Assembly (NCBI GenBank): GCA_018648645.1
Contig: JABGQS010000021.1
Coordinates: 1 to 45,919 of the forward strand
DNA length: 45,919 bases
Direction of reading: 5' to 3'
Source of the DNA: Clostridia bacterium
GTDB taxonomy: Bacteria > Bacillota > Clostridia > Christensenellales > SZUA-584
The notes beneath the pieces were generated by a model. That model did no database searches and was not told the origin of the DNA. It was given only the letters and a program-made list of their open reading frames with translations. The position numbers and the translations under genes were made by a program. Positions 15,932-24,677 of the stretch are shown here, piece by piece; position 1 is the first letter of the stretch, and each line of letters opens with the position of its first letter.

Positions 15932-17577
15932 TCGGTGTTCTCGCCCGTGTCGCGAGGTTTGTACTCGACGACTCCTTCGGATGCTCTGCGCCCGACAGTG
16001 ATGCGGTGAGGGATGCCGATGAGGTCGGCGTCTTTGAATTTGACGCCCGGGCGCTCGTTTCGATCGTCAATCAGCGTTTCTATGCCTGCGGCAACGAGTT
16101 TGTTGTAGATTTGATCGGCAAGCTCCATCTGCTCTTCGTTTTTGCTGCTGACAGGGACTACGATGGCGTTGTATGGCGCGACGCTGTCCGGCCAGATGAT
16201 GCCGTCTTCGTCGCAGCTGTGCTCTATTATCGCTTGCATGGTTCGGTTGAGACCGATGCCGTAGCTGCCCATGATGCAAGGTTTTTCTTTTGCGTTAGCG
16301 TCGAGGAAGGTGCAGCCCATTGCCTCGCTGTATTTTGTGCCGAGCTTGAAGATGTGCCCGACTTCGATGGCGGTGACGAGCTCTAGCTCTCCTCCGCACT
16401 GTGGGCAGGGATCGCCGACTTCGATAAGGCGGATATCGGCAACTTCGTCGCTTTTGAAGTCTCTGCCGTAGTTGACGCCGCTGTAATGGTAGTCCGTTTC
16501 GTTAGCGCCGACGATGAAGTTGCTCATGCTCATGACTTCGTGGTCGACGATGAGTTTGCTCGCCTTGATGCCGATGGGTCCGGCGAACCCGACTTCGCTG
16601 TTAGTGGCGTCTTTAACGTCCATTGCGCTTGCGAGCTCGAGATTAGCGCAACCGAGGTAATTTTGCAATTTAGTTTCGTTTAAGTCTCTGTCGCCTCGCA
16701 CCATGACCGCGACGACTTCGCCGTCGGCAAGGTAGATTAATGTTTTTGCGAATTTGTCGGGTGTGCACGAGAAGAATTCTGTTAAGTCATCGATGGTGCC
16801 GACATTTGGCGTGTGGACTTTCAGCAGTGGCTGTGCATCCGCCGAGTCTACCTTTGGCTTTGGACACGGGGCGAGCTCGCTGTTGGCCGCGTATCCGCAA
16901 GCGCTGCACGAAGCGACTGTGTCGTCACCGATGTCGCTTTTTACCATGAACTCTTGGCTGCCGCTGCCGCCCATTGCACCGCTGTCTGCGTGCACGATTA
17001 CGTAATCGAGACCGCAGCGGTCGAACACTTTGCAGTATGCGTCGTGCATTGCGTTGTAGGAAGCGTCAAGACCCGCTTCGTCTACGTCGAAGGAGTATGC
17101 GTCTTTCATCACGAACTCGCGGCTGCGAATCATGCCAAAGCGCGGACGACGTTCGTCGCGGTATTTGTTTTGGATTTGGTAAACCGTTTTGGGCATCGAT
17201 TTGTATGACTGGAGCTCCGGACGAAGTACGTGAGCAAAAATCTCTTCGTGGGTGGGCCCTAGGCAAAAGTCTCTGCCGTTTCTGTCTTTGAACTTTATCA
17301 TCTCTGAACCAAAAACGTCCCATCTGCCCGATTCCTGATAGTATTCCGCAGGAAGCATTGCCGACATGATGAGCTCTTGACCGTCTGCTGCGTCCATTTC
17401 TTCACGAATGATGTTCTCTATTTTTTTATAAACCCGCAGACCGAGCGGCATAAGCGCGTATACGCCCGACGCAAGACGGCGAATCATGCCCGCCTTTATC
17501 AGCAGTACGTGGCTTTGCGCTTCGGCCTCGGAAGGGACTTCTCTTTGGGTGGAAAAAAGCATTTTTGACATTCTCAT
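15880..17577 (-). CDS. proS: prolyl-tRNA synthetase, bacterial type
   Basis: The 565-residue class II enzyme charges tRNA-Pro. [20 protein letters not shown] is the typical start; motif 2 is [16 protein letters not shown] (about 140-155), and motif 3 is [14 protein letters not shown] (about 433). Between motifs 2 and 3 lies the ~180-residue INS editing domain (roughly 225-405), so it can clear Ala-tRNA-Pro. The anticodon-binding domain ([12 protein letters not shown]... and [18 protein letters not shown]) ends the protein. The ATG at 17577 has AAGGAG upstream and a TTGAAT-17-TATACT promoter. I see no T-box. The 3' end is part of a tandem duplication. Confidence 0.98.
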   Translation of the reverse strand: MRMSKMLFSTQREVPSEAEAQSHVLLIKAGMIRRLASGVYALMPLGLRVYKKIENIIREEMDAADGQELIMSAMLPAEYYQESGRWDVFGSEMIKFKDRNGRDFCLGPTHEEIFAHVLRPELQSYKSMPKTVYQIQNKYRDERRPRFGMIRSREFVMKDAYSFDVDEAGLDASYNAMHDAYCKVFDRCGLDYVIVHADSGAMGGSGSQEFMVKSDIGDDTVASCSACGYAANSELAPCPKPKVDSADAQPLLKVHTPNVGTIDDLTEFFSCTPDKFAKTLIYLADGEVVAVMVRGDRDLNETKLQNYLGCANLELASAMDVKDATNSEVGFAGPIGIKASKLIVDHEVMSMSNFIVGANETDYHYSGVNYGRDFKSDEVADIRLIEVGDPCPQCGGELELVTAIEVGHIFKLGTKYSEAMGCTFLDANAKEKPCIMGSYGIGLNRTMQAIIEHSCDEDGIIWPDSVAPYNAIVVPVSSKNEEQMELADQIYNKLVAAGIETLIDDRNERPGVKFKDADLIGIPHRITVGRRASEGVVEYKPRDTGENTDLTADDAIAKVIATVLR

Positions 17578-17627
17578 ATGGTGTTTCTCCTTAAATGTTG
17601 CGTGTTTTTATCGCTTACATGCAAAAC

Positions 17628-17656
17628 AGTATAACACAACAGGCTAGCCGATTCAA
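17628..17656 (-). promoter_or_regulatory. promoter of proS
   Basis: Minus strand TTGAAT (17656-17651), 17 bases, TATACT (17633-17628), about 50 bases before the ATG. Confidence 0.7.
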
Positions 17657-17838
17657 TGCGCTTAGTGCCATTTCGTTTATTTGTCTGTATAAAGTTGTTT
17701 GCCGCGAAAAGAAAGAGCGCGATTGTGGTGAGGGCGGGGAGCGTGGTGCGGCAAAGGCGGCGGGCGAGTAATGCTCGCTCATACGGGTGGGAGGTATGGC
17801 AAGATGAAGGTGAGAAGATAGATGTGAAAATAAATAGA

Positions 17839-17867
17839 TGGACAGAACGCAGTTAGTGTAGTAGAAT
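17839..17867 (+). promoter_or_regulatory. promoter of DEAD-box helicase gene
   Basis: TGGACA (17839-17844), 17 bases, TAGAAT (17862-17867), leaving a leader of ~50 bases before the ATG at 17923. Apart from this and the proS promoter, the 345 bases between the two genes hold nothing I recognise. Confidence 0.6.
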
Positions 17868-17922
17868 TAGCCGTTTGCGCCTTAAGGATGTGGTTGGCGC
17901 GATAAAAAACGATAGGAGAAGT

Positions 17923-19323
17923 ATGGATAGAATACAATTTGATGATTTCGATCTCTCGCCGCAGGTGAGCAGAGCGATAAAGGAGATGGGGTTTGAAGAG
18001 ACGACGCCCATCCAAACCAAAGCAATACCCGCGATTATGACAGGGCGCGATGTGATAGGACAGGCGCAGACGGGGACGGGCAAAACGTGTGCGTTTGCGA
18101 TACCCGCGATTGAGATGCTGCACAAAGAGGACAAGGCTGTGCAGGTGTTGGTGCTGTGCCCCACTAGAGAGCTTGCGATACAGACGGCAGAAGAGTTTGA
18201 GAGCGTGAGTAAGTTTACCGAGATGGTAAGAATACTGCCGATATACGGCGGGCAGTCAATCGAGCGGCAGATAAATGCGCTCAAAAGAAGACCGCAGATT
18301 ATTATTGGAACGCCGGGGCGCGTGATGGACCATATGAGAAGAAGAACGCTGAAGCTGGGCGGACTGAAGATGCTGATATTGGATGAAGCGGACGAGATGC
18401 TGAGCATGGGGTTTGCTGAAGACCTCGACGTGATTTTGGAGAAGACGCCGGAGGACAAGCAGACTGTGCTGTTTTCGGCAACCATGCCAAAGTGGATACT
18501 GGCGATAACACGAAAGTATCAAAAAGACCCCGAGCATATCAAGATTGCGCATCAGCAGTTGACGGTGCCGAGCATTGAGCAGTATTGCATCGAAGTGCGC
18601 GAAAGCAGCAAGATTGATACGCTGAGCAGGGTGATTGACGGGCACAATATTGGGCTTGCGCTTGTGTTTTGCAACACGAAGAGGAAGGTCGATGAGCTTT
18701 CTATGAGGTTGCAGACGTGGGGGTATAGTGCGGCGGCGCTGCATGGCGATATACGCCAAAACGAGCGTATAATTGTGCTGAACAAGTTTAAAAGCGGCGA
18801 AGTGAACATATTGGTGGCGACTGACGTGGCTGCGCGCGGTATTGATGTGGAAAACATTGACGCGGTGTTTAACTATGATATCCCCAACGACGAGGAATAT
18901 TATGTGCACAGAATCGGGCGAACGGGCAGAGCCGGAAAGAAGGGCAGCTCGTACACGTTTATCAGCGGACGAGAGTGGACGAAGATAAAGGATATACAGC
19001 GATATACCAAAGCCAAAATAAAGATGATTAAAGCACCGACGAAGTTCGATATTGAAGACGGCAAGATGAATGCGCTGTTGAAGAAAATAAGCAGCAAGGT
19101 TGCAAAGGGCGGCGATATCGCGGCTTATGCGGAGTACGTGGAGCAAATTGTCGATGAGCAGAGCGCGGAGAACGGCGGAATCACAACGCTGGACGTGGCG
19201 GCTATGCTGCTTAAGATGCTGGCGAAGAAGACGATTATTAGGCGGACGGACGCGCCTGCGAGAATAAAATCGCCGGTGAAGCAGGAGTATAACAGAAAGA
19301 AAAACTATCGCAAAAGACGGTAA
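17923..19323 (+). CDS. DEAD-box ATP-dependent RNA helicase
   Basis: The ATG at 17923 (AGGAGAAGT upstream) gives 466 residues. All helicase motifs are present: Q motif (F-x-F..TPIQTKAIP), AQTGTGKT (motif I), PTRELAIQ (Ia), GG, TPGRVMD (Ib), DEAD (II), SAT (III), and in the second RecA domain VATDVAARGID and HRIGRTGRAGK (VI). The tail after residue ~370 is short and ends in a basic KNYRKRR patch, closer to CshA-type helicases than to DbpA. It unwinds structured RNA during ribosome assembly, decay or cold stress. A terminator follows at 19342. Confidence 0.97.
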   Translation: MDRIQFDDFDLSPQVSRAIKEMGFEETTPIQTKAIPAIMTGRDVIGQAQTGTGKTCAFAIPAIEMLHKEDKAVQVLVLCPTRELAIQTAEEFESVSKFTEMVRILPIYGGQSIERQINALKRRPQIIIGTPGRVMDHMRRRTLKLGGLKMLILDEADEMLSMGFAEDLDVILEKTPEDKQTVLFSATMPKWILAITRKYQKDPEHIKIAHQQLTVPSIEQYCIEVRESSKIDTLSRVIDGHNIGLALVFCNTKRKVDELSMRLQTWGYSAAALHGDIRQNERIIVLNKFKSGEVNILVATDVAARGIDVENIDAVFNYDIPNDEEYYVHRIGRTGRAGKKGSSYTFISGREWTKIKDIQRYTKAKIKMIKAPTKFDIEDGKMNALLKKISSKVAKGGDIAAYAEYVEQIVDEQSAENGGITTLDVAAMLLKMLAKKTIIRRTDAPARIKSPVKQEYNRKKNYRKRR

Positions 19324-19341
19324 GACATTGAGAATGAGATG

Positions 19342-19374
19342 CGCGCTCGATTAAAGAGTCGGGTGCGTTTTTTT
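19342..19374 (+). terminator. terminator of helicase gene
   Basis: CGCGCTCGATT / GAGTCGGGTGCG (with G-U pairs) followed by seven T. Confidence 0.75.
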
Positions 19375-19471
19375 GTGCAAATTCTACTAAGTGGGTAAAA
19401 AGCGACGAAATAGGCTGTAAAAGGCGAAAATAACTTGAAAAATGGCACGTAGAATTAAAAAAACTTTTAGG

Positions 19472-19500
19472 TTGACAAATTTATTTTGTAGTGAGATAAT
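19472..19500 (+). promoter_or_regulatory. promoter of glycine riboswitch transcript
   Basis: TTGACA (19472-19477), 17 bases, GATAAT (19495-19500): near-consensus, with start expected near 19507. Confidence 0.85.
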
Positions 19501-19539
19501 AGGGATGAAAGTAGTGTTTATAGAGCAGGTTTGGAGGAC

Positions 19540-19731
19540 GGATGCGAGAGAGCCGGGCGGCAATGCCGGCACCGAAGATGTAAGCAGCGAAACAGTCGAG
19601 TCGTTGTGAAACTTTCAGGTAAACGGATCGCATTCTGACAAAACTCTGGAAAGTCGCAATCGGCGGCACCGAAGGAGCAATACCCGGCGCAAATAGGCTT
19701 GGTAGAATCTCTCAGGTTACGTAAACAGAGG
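19540..19731 (+). promoter_or_regulatory. tandem glycine riboswitch
   Basis: Two aptamers are seen. Aptamer 1: P1 GGATGCGA (19540-19547) with TCGCATTC (19628-19635), the core CCGGCACCGAAGATGTAA and AAACTTTCAGGTAAA. Aptamer 2: P1 CTCTG (19644-19648) with CAGAG (19726-19730), the core GGCACCGAAGGAGCAA and AATCTCTCAGGT. These are the conserved glycine-aptamer segments. The 3' strand of the second P1 overlaps the first bases of the terminator stem (from 19729), so glycine binding should block the terminator: an on-switch. The gene controlled is a SerA-like dehydrogenase rather than the common gcv operon. Confidence 0.95.
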
Positions 19732-19759
19732 AAGACGAGTTATTCCGTCTTCCTTTTTT
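19729..19759 (+). terminator. riboswitch expression-platform terminator
   Basis: AGGAAGACG (19729-19737) pairs with CGTCTTCCT (19746-19754), followed by T5. Its 5' edge overlaps P1 of the second aptamer. Confidence 0.9.
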
Positions 19760-19811
19760 AATTGCAGAAAAAGTGCAACCAAGGCGGAGAATAATATAAG
19801 GAGAGTATATT

Positions 19812-20741
19812 ATGAAAATTTTGGTTACCGATGGAATGAGCAGGGACGGGATTGAAACGCTGAGGTCGCTTGACTATGAGATTACAGAGCAGCATTTTGA
19901 GCCCGATGAGCTGAAAAAAGCAATAAGGGGATTTGACGCTGTTATTGTGCGCTCTGCAACGAAGATTACAAAAGAGGTTATTGACGGGGCGCTGGAGACG
20001 AAAAAGCTGAAACTGGTTATCCGTGCTGGTGTTGGGATTGACAACATAGATGTGGATTATGCGCAGCAGAGCGGTATTATTGTGAGGAACACGCCGTGCT
20101 CATCAAGCCGAAGCGTTGCTGAGCTTGCCGTGGGACATATGTTTACCATTGCGCGGTATATGCACAACGCAAACCGCACGATGTGTGAAGGCAAGTGGGA
20201 AAAGAAAAAGTACGTGGGCGTGGAGCTGTTTGGCAAGACGCTTGGCGTGATTGGGCTTGGCAGAATTGGCAGGGAGACTGCGAAAATTGGCAAGGCGATT
20301 GGGATGAATGTTATTTATAACAGCAGGAGTGGCGCGAAAATGGGAGCTGAAGATTTTGAGTATGTGAGTATGCGCGAGTTGCTGAAACGAAGCGACTTTA
20401 TCACGCTGCACATACCGTACGTGAAGGAAAATGGCGCGACGCTGGGCGCAAAAGAGTTTGGCATGATGAAGGACGGTGTGCGCATTGTCAACACTGCGCG
20501 TGGTGGGTTGATCGACGAGCAGGTGCTGCTGGATGCGCTGGAGACCGGCAAGGTTGCCGCAGCGGCAATGGATGTGTTTTGCAGCGAGCCGAAGGTGGAT
20601 GAGCGGATATTGAATCACGACAGCATCAGCGTTACACCGCACATTGCCGGGTTTACCAAAGAGGCGCAAACCAAAATTGGGCAGGAGATTGTGGAGATTG
20701 TGCAAGAAAATTTAATGCCGCATAGTATATTGGCGAGTTAA
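19812..20741 (+). CDS. serA: D-3-phosphoglycerate dehydrogenase-like, short form
   Basis: The 309-residue D-2-hydroxyacid dehydrogenase starts at an ATG with AAGGAGAG upstream. The NAD site is GVIGLGRIGRETA (about 144-156), and the catalytic triad residues sit in NTARGG (Arg), CSEP (Glu) and TPHIAG (His). SVAELAVGHMF is typical of phosphoglycerate dehydrogenase. It stops after the catalytic fold, lacking the ACT and intervening domains of long SerA, so serine feedback is unlikely. It should oxidise 3-phosphoglycerate in serine synthesis, though a hydroxypyruvate/glyoxylate reductase is possible. Control by a glycine riboswitch links it to glycine status; no serB/serC lie nearby. Confidence 0.85.
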   Translation: MKILVTDGMSRDGIETLRSLDYEITEQHFEPDELKKAIRGFDAVIVRSATKITKEVIDGALETKKLKLVIRAGVGIDNIDVDYAQQSGIIVRNTPCSSSRSVAELAVGHMFTIARYMHNANRTMCEGKWEKKKYVGVELFGKTLGVIGLGRIGRETAKIGKAIGMNVIYNSRSGAKMGAEDFEYVSMRELLKRSDFITLHIPYVKENGATLGAKEFGMMKDGVRIVNTARGGLIDEQVLLDALETGKVAAAAMDVFCSEPKVDERILNHDSISVTPHIAGFTKEAQTKIGQEIVEIVQENLMPHSILAS

Positions 20742-20765
20742 TAGAATAGGTAAATATGGAGAATG

Positions 20766-20799
20766 AATAGTTTTTGGCGAAAGCCTCAGACTATTTTTT
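20766..20799 (+). terminator. terminator of serA-like gene
   Basis: AATAGT and GGC-GAAA-GCC pair through to ACTATT, followed by TTTT; it overlaps the 3' end of the convergent TIGR04076 gene. Confidence 0.7.
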
Positions 20800-21100
20800 C
20801 GAGCTGGAAGAAGACCGGGCGGTAACCGTCTGTGCAGCAGGTGACGAAGCAAGGCTGACCGTCTCGCGCGATGCCGTAGACGAGCTTTTGGATGTCTGCC
20901 CACGCCCAGCCGCAAAAGCCTTCGGGCATGTCCCACGGGCGGTCGATGTCGGTGAGGAACACGTCGCCGACGTTGAAATGGCTGCATTCGTGCCACGCGG
21001 AGGGGTCGTAGGTGTACTTGTCGACTAGATCCTTGTTGAAGATTTTCTTGACGACGGTGATTTTGACCTGACGGTTAGTCATTTTGTATTGCTCGTTCAT
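20786..21100 (-). CDS. TIGR04076-family small protein
   Basis: The ATG at 21100 with GGAGGC upstream gives 104 residues. RQVKITVVKKIFNKDL at the start, HECSHFNVGDVFL, then FCGWAWADIQKLVYGI and CFVTCCTDGYRPVFFQLEKI match the small TIGR04076 family, where Cys residues and the AW-D segment recur. The function of that family is not established; the cysteines may bind metal. It is convergent with the serA-like gene and has no partner on the same strand. Confidence 0.75.
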   Translation of the reverse strand: MNEQYKMTNRQVKITVVKKIFNKDLVDKYTYDPSAWHECSHFNVGDVFLTDIDRPWDMPEGFCGWAWADIQKLVYGIARDGQPCFVTCCTDGYRPVFFQLEKIV

Positions 21101-21134
21101 AATTGCCTCCAATTAGTAAGAATATGACAAAAAT

Positions 21135-21163
21135 TTGCTTTTTTCGGTGTATAGGTATATAAT
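21135..21163 (+). promoter_or_regulatory. promoter of orphan RNA
   Basis: TTGCTT (21135-21140), 17 bases, TATAAT (21158-21163), start expected near 21170. No ORF follows on this strand. Confidence 0.6.
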
Positions 21164-21169
21164 ATATAT

Positions 21170-21253
21170 ACTAATTTGCGAGCCTTTCAGGCGCGGTTGT
21201 AAAATAGTCGCGTCTGTTACATAGAAGAGCGAGCCGCTTGTCGGCTCGTTTTT
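21170..21253 (+). ncRNA. candidate ~84-nt orphan RNA with attenuator-like structure
   Basis: Between a good promoter and a strong terminator lies a short transcript unit without an ORF. It has an 8-bp hairpin AGGCGCGG / TCGCGTCT (about 21189-21213) and the terminator CGAGCC-N7-GGCTCG (21230-21248) plus T5. An extra CGAGCC at 21179-21184 could pair with the same GGCTCG, so two exclusive folds are possible, as in riboswitches. The next gene on this strand is kilobases away; the neighbour is the convergent aconitase gene. It may be a small RNA. I do not recognise the family. Confidence 0.55.
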
Positions 21254-21269
21254 CTATTGTGTGAAATAT

Positions 21270-21317
21270 AAAGACCATCTTTCGCAATGCGAACGCGATG
21301 CGTTGGATGGTCTTTTT
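21270..21317. terminator. strong bidirectional terminator after aconitase
   Basis: AAAGACCATC (21270-21279) pairs with GATGGTCTTT (21306-21315) around an inner CGCA/TGCG stem; T-runs are present on both strands. It lies directly after the acnA stop. Confidence 0.8.
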
Positions 21318-21324
21318 CTGCTGT

Positions 21325-23256
21325 TTAGCCTTGCTTTTTGGTGTGGTTCAGCAGTCCGCCGTCTTTTAGAACGCCTTTCAAACGCTCGGAGACGTCTAGG
21401 ATGACTTCGAAATCGAAGCCCTTGCTTTCGTTGGTGACCGTGAACGCAGATGTGCCGTCAACTTTGGCGATTGCGTCGCTGATTATCAGAGTGTCGCCCG
21501 CGTCGATTTTGTCGTAGACACTCTCGTCGGAGAAGATAAGCGGCAGTATACCGGAGTTCACGAGGTTAGCTTGATGAATGCGCGCGAACGATTTTGTGAT
21601 GACGGCACGAATACCGAGGTATAGCGGAACGAGCGCCGCGTGTTCCCTGGAGCTGCCTTGACCGTAGTTGTGACCTGCGAGCAGGAAACCGCCGTTTTTG
21701 GCTTTGGCACGCGCAGGAAACGTTTCGTCCACAGGAGTCAGACAGAAGTCGGACAGATGTGGAATGTTCGAGCGGAACGGCAGCAGTTTTGCGTTGCTGG
21801 GCATTATGTGGTCGGTGGTGATGTTATCTTCCATTTTGAGGAGAACATCGCCTGAAACCGTTTCCTCCAGCGCTTTGCCGAGCGGGAACGGTTTGATGTT
21901 TGGTCCGCGCACGACCTGCGTCTCACCGTTAGCGTCCGGAGCCATGATGAGGTTGTCGTTTATCATGAACTCGGATGGGACTTCTATGTCGAGAATGTTA
22001 TTGTCTAAGCCTAAATCGCGAGGATCGGTCAGCACGCCGGTTAGCGCTGTTGCTGCCGCGACCTCTGGACTAACCAAATATACGTCGGCGCTGAATGTGC
22101 CGCTTCGCCCATAGAAGTTGCGGTTGAATGTGCGCACGGATACTGCATCTGTCTTTGGAGACTGACCCATGCCGATGCATGGACCGCAGCCGCACTCGAG
22201 TATACGAGCGCCCGAAGCGATGATGTCGGAAAGCGCACCGTTGGCAGCGAGCATGTTCATGACCTGTTTGGAACCCGGCGAGATGACGAGACTGACGTTG
22301 TCCGCGATATTTTTGCCTTTAAGCATTGCGGCGACGCGCATCATGTCCATGTAGGACGAGTTGGTGCAGCTGCCGATGCAGACTTGGTCTACGTTGATTG
22401 CGCCGATTTGCTTCACTGTTTTGACTTTGTCCGGGCTGTGCGGCATGGCCGCCATTGGTGTCAGCTGGGACAAGTCGATGGTGATTGTCTTGGCGTATGA
22501 AGCGCCTTTGTCTGCGCTAAGTGCTGTGTAGTCGTCCGCGCGGTTTTGCGCAGCGAGGAACGCTTTTGTGATCTCGTCGCTTGGGAAAACGGATGTTGTT
22601 GCGCCAAGCTCTGCGCCCATGTTGGTGATGGTTGCACGCTCTGGCACGGACAGCGTAGAAACGCCGGCTCCGTAGTATTCGATGATTTTGCCGACGCCGC
22701 CTTTTACGCCGAGGATGCGCAGAACTTCGAGAATGACGTCCTTTGCAGCTACGCCGAAAGGCAGTGAGCCTGTTAGCTCTACACCGACGATTTCGGGCAT
22801 GGGGATGTAGTATGCACCACCTGCCATGGCAACCGCGACGTCAAGACCGCCTGCGCCGATGGCGATCATTCCGATACCGCCGCCTGTTGGGGTGTGGCTG
22901 TCGCTCCCCAGAAGCGTGGCACCGGGAACGCCGAAGCGCTCGAGGTTGACTTGGTGGCAGATGCCGTTGCCGGGTCGGCTGAAAAACACGCCGTGCTTAC
23001 GAGCCACCGTTTCGATGTATTTGTGATCATCGGCGTTCTCGAAACCGCTTTGCAGCATGTTGTGGTCGATGTATGCGAGTGACTTCTTTGTTTTGACGCG
23101 AGGCACGTCCATTGCCTCGAACTGCAAATACGCCATTGTGCCCGTCGAATCCTGCGTTAATGTGTAGTCGATTTTGATGGAAATCTCTTCTCCTGATTTC
23201 ATTTCACCCGATACAAGGTGGTCTTTTAGTATTTTTTCTGATAATGTTTTGCTCAA
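21325..23256 (-). CDS. acnA: aconitate hydratase
   Basis: The 643-residue protein most likely starts at the TTG at 23256, eight bases after TGGAGG; the upstream in-frame TTG (23271) overlaps that ribosome site. It is a one-chain aconitase: the [4Fe-4S] cysteines lie in IGSCTNSS and ECGCGPCIGMG, and the swivelling C-terminal domain carries GQGSSREHAAL, whose Ser and Arg act in catalysis. GSDSHTPTGGG and GNGICHQ bind substrate. It interconverts citrate and isocitrate. No citrate synthase or isocitrate dehydrogenase is in the window. The gene is alone, with its own promoter and terminator. Confidence 0.96.
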   Translation of the reverse strand: MSKTLSEKILKDHLVSGEMKSGEEISIKIDYTLTQDSTGTMAYLQFEAMDVPRVKTKKSLAYIDHNMLQSGFENADDHKYIETVARKHGVFFSRPGNGICHQVNLERFGVPGATLLGSDSHTPTGGGIGMIAIGAGGLDVAVAMAGGAYYIPMPEIVGVELTGSLPFGVAAKDVILEVLRILGVKGGVGKIIEYYGAGVSTLSVPERATITNMGAELGATTSVFPSDEITKAFLAAQNRADDYTALSADKGASYAKTITIDLSQLTPMAAMPHSPDKVKTVKQIGAINVDQVCIGSCTNSSYMDMMRVAAMLKGKNIADNVSLVISPGSKQVMNMLAANGALSDIIASGARILECGCGPCIGMGQSPKTDAVSVRTFNRNFYGRSGTFSADVYLVSPEVAAATALTGVLTDPRDLGLDNNILDIEVPSEFMINDNLIMAPDANGETQVVRGPNIKPFPLGKALEETVSGDVLLKMEDNITTDHIMPSNAKLLPFRSNIPHLSDFCLTPVDETFPARAKAKNGGFLLAGHNYGQGSSREHAALVPLYLGIRAVITKSFARIHQANLVNSGILPLIFSDESVYDKIDAGDTLIISDAIAKVDGTSAFTVTNESKGFDFEVILDVSERLKGVLKDGGLLNHTKKQG

Positions 23257-23301
23257 ACTTGTTTCCTCCAATAATTAGATTTAAAATTTTCGTATGCATA
23301 T

Positions 23302-23330
23302 ATTCTATAGGTTTGGGCGATAAAAATCAA
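23302..23330 (-). promoter_or_regulatory. promoter of acnA
   Basis: Minus strand TTGATT (23330-23325), 17 bases, TAGAAT (23307-23302). The rest of the ~310-base gap to 23584 holds only an AGGGCA / TGCCCT hairpin near 23397-23415 with a T-run on the minus strand. Confidence 0.65.
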
Positions 23331-23583
23331 CTTGTGAGAGAGAAAAAATGAAGAATTTGAAGTGCTGTGGCGGCAAATGTGCGATAAAAAAGCCTTGAGG
23401 GCAAAGCAATGCCCTACATGAGTGTTTATGTTGTTTGGTTGAGAGGTGGAGATTGAAGAAATTAGGATTGGTAGTACGGAGTAGTGCATCGCTTTTAAGT
23501 GGATTCCATAGATAATTATACCATCAATATTAAGCGATGCCATGGGAGGTTTTGTCGAAAAAGCGCGAATTCTGCCGCGAGTG

Positions 23584-24591
23584 CTATAAAAGCGCGGTCA
23601 GCTCGGCAAAGTTTGCAGGCGTGATGTCGCGGTTACCCTGCTCGATCTGTTTGATCATAACGACGATGCGGCTGTTGAGTGGGGTGGGGACGGAAAGCTC
23701 GCGTCCTTTGTCTGCGATGAAGCCGTTGAAGTAGTCGATTTCTGTCGGTTTGCCGCGCCGCAGTGACGCAAGGCTCGAGCTTTTGAGGCGGCGGTATTTG
23801 AAGCCGATTATGCGGATGAGGGCGTGGCGCTTTAGTTTCGCGAAGATATGGTTGCCTTTGATGAAGGAGTAGTAATTTAGCTTGTTTGCGAAGGGGGGAA
23901 CAGTAAGCTTCATTGCATCGGCGACCTGCATCGCTTCTTTCATGACACCGATGAAGATGTTTCTCGCGCGGGAGCTTTTTAGCATAACGCCGAGACCGAG
24001 ACCGGACAGAACGCCCATTGACGTGATGCAGGCGTTGATAATCATTTTTGAGTATAACTCGTTGATGATGTTGGCGCTGATGCGGGTTGGCATGACGTCA
24101 GAGAAAATCTGCTTTAGCTCAGATAAGTCTAAGTCGCCGCCGATGACGAACTCACCTTCGCTGGTCATGTTGAGCGTGCCATCGGGCTGCATTGTGGAGC
24201 CCCAGCCGATAACGCAGCCGACGGTGTTATTGCCGACGATTGCACTCATGGCGTCTACGCAGATGCCGTTTTGCATGGAGACGAAGACAGTATCCTTGTG
24301 CGCAAACTTTAATGCACGCTTTGCGGCGTCCGGCATATCGTACGTTTTGGTGACGATGAGGATGTAGTCCTTTTTGCCGGAGAGCTGCTCGATATCGGCG
24401 ACGGCGTTCATTTTGACGAAGTGCTCGCCACGGATGCCCGTGATGTGAAGACCAGCCTCGCGCGCTAGGCTCGCTTTGTCTTCGTATTTACACACGATTT
24501 GAACGTTGTGACCTGCGGCGCTGAGAAATGCTGCGGTGATGCCGCCGATTGCGCCTGCGCCGATGACGGCTATACTTTTGGTATTGCTCAT
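23584..24591 (-). CDS. ketopantoate reductase-family protein (PanE/ApbA)
   Basis: The 335-residue protein opens with SIAVIGAGAIGGITAAFLSAAGH, the NADP-binding Rossmann loop of the ApbA/PanE family. VTKTYDMPDAAKRAL, FVSMQNGI, the catalytic Lys in LYSKMIINACI and the late RRGKPTEIDYFNG (Glu and Asn near the substrate) follow the family order. PanE reduces 2-dehydropantoate to pantoate for CoA synthesis. At 335 residues, with a basic insertion around 240-270, it is longer than classic PanE, and no other pan genes are nearby, so another 2-oxoacid substrate is possible. Confidence 0.85.
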   Translation of the reverse strand: MSNTKSIAVIGAGAIGGITAAFLSAAGHNVQIVCKYEDKASLAREAGLHITGIRGEHFVKMNAVADIEQLSGKKDYILIVTKTYDMPDAAKRALKFAHKDTVFVSMQNGICVDAMSAIVGNNTVGCVIGWGSTMQPDGTLNMTSEGEFVIGGDLDLSELKQIFSDVMPTRISANIINELYSKMIINACITSMGVLSGLGLGVMLKSSRARNIFIGVMKEAMQVADAMKLTVPPFANKLNYYSFIKGNHIFAKLKRHALIRIIGFKYRRLKSSSLASLRRGKPTEIDYFNGFIADKGRELSVPTPLNSRIVVMIKQIEQGNRDITPANFAELTALL

Positions 24592-24677
24592 AACTTACCT
24601 CGCGATTGTATTGATTCGTGATTATACCATATATATTATGGATGCGACAAATGAATGTTGCGTAGATTTGCGGTTGA

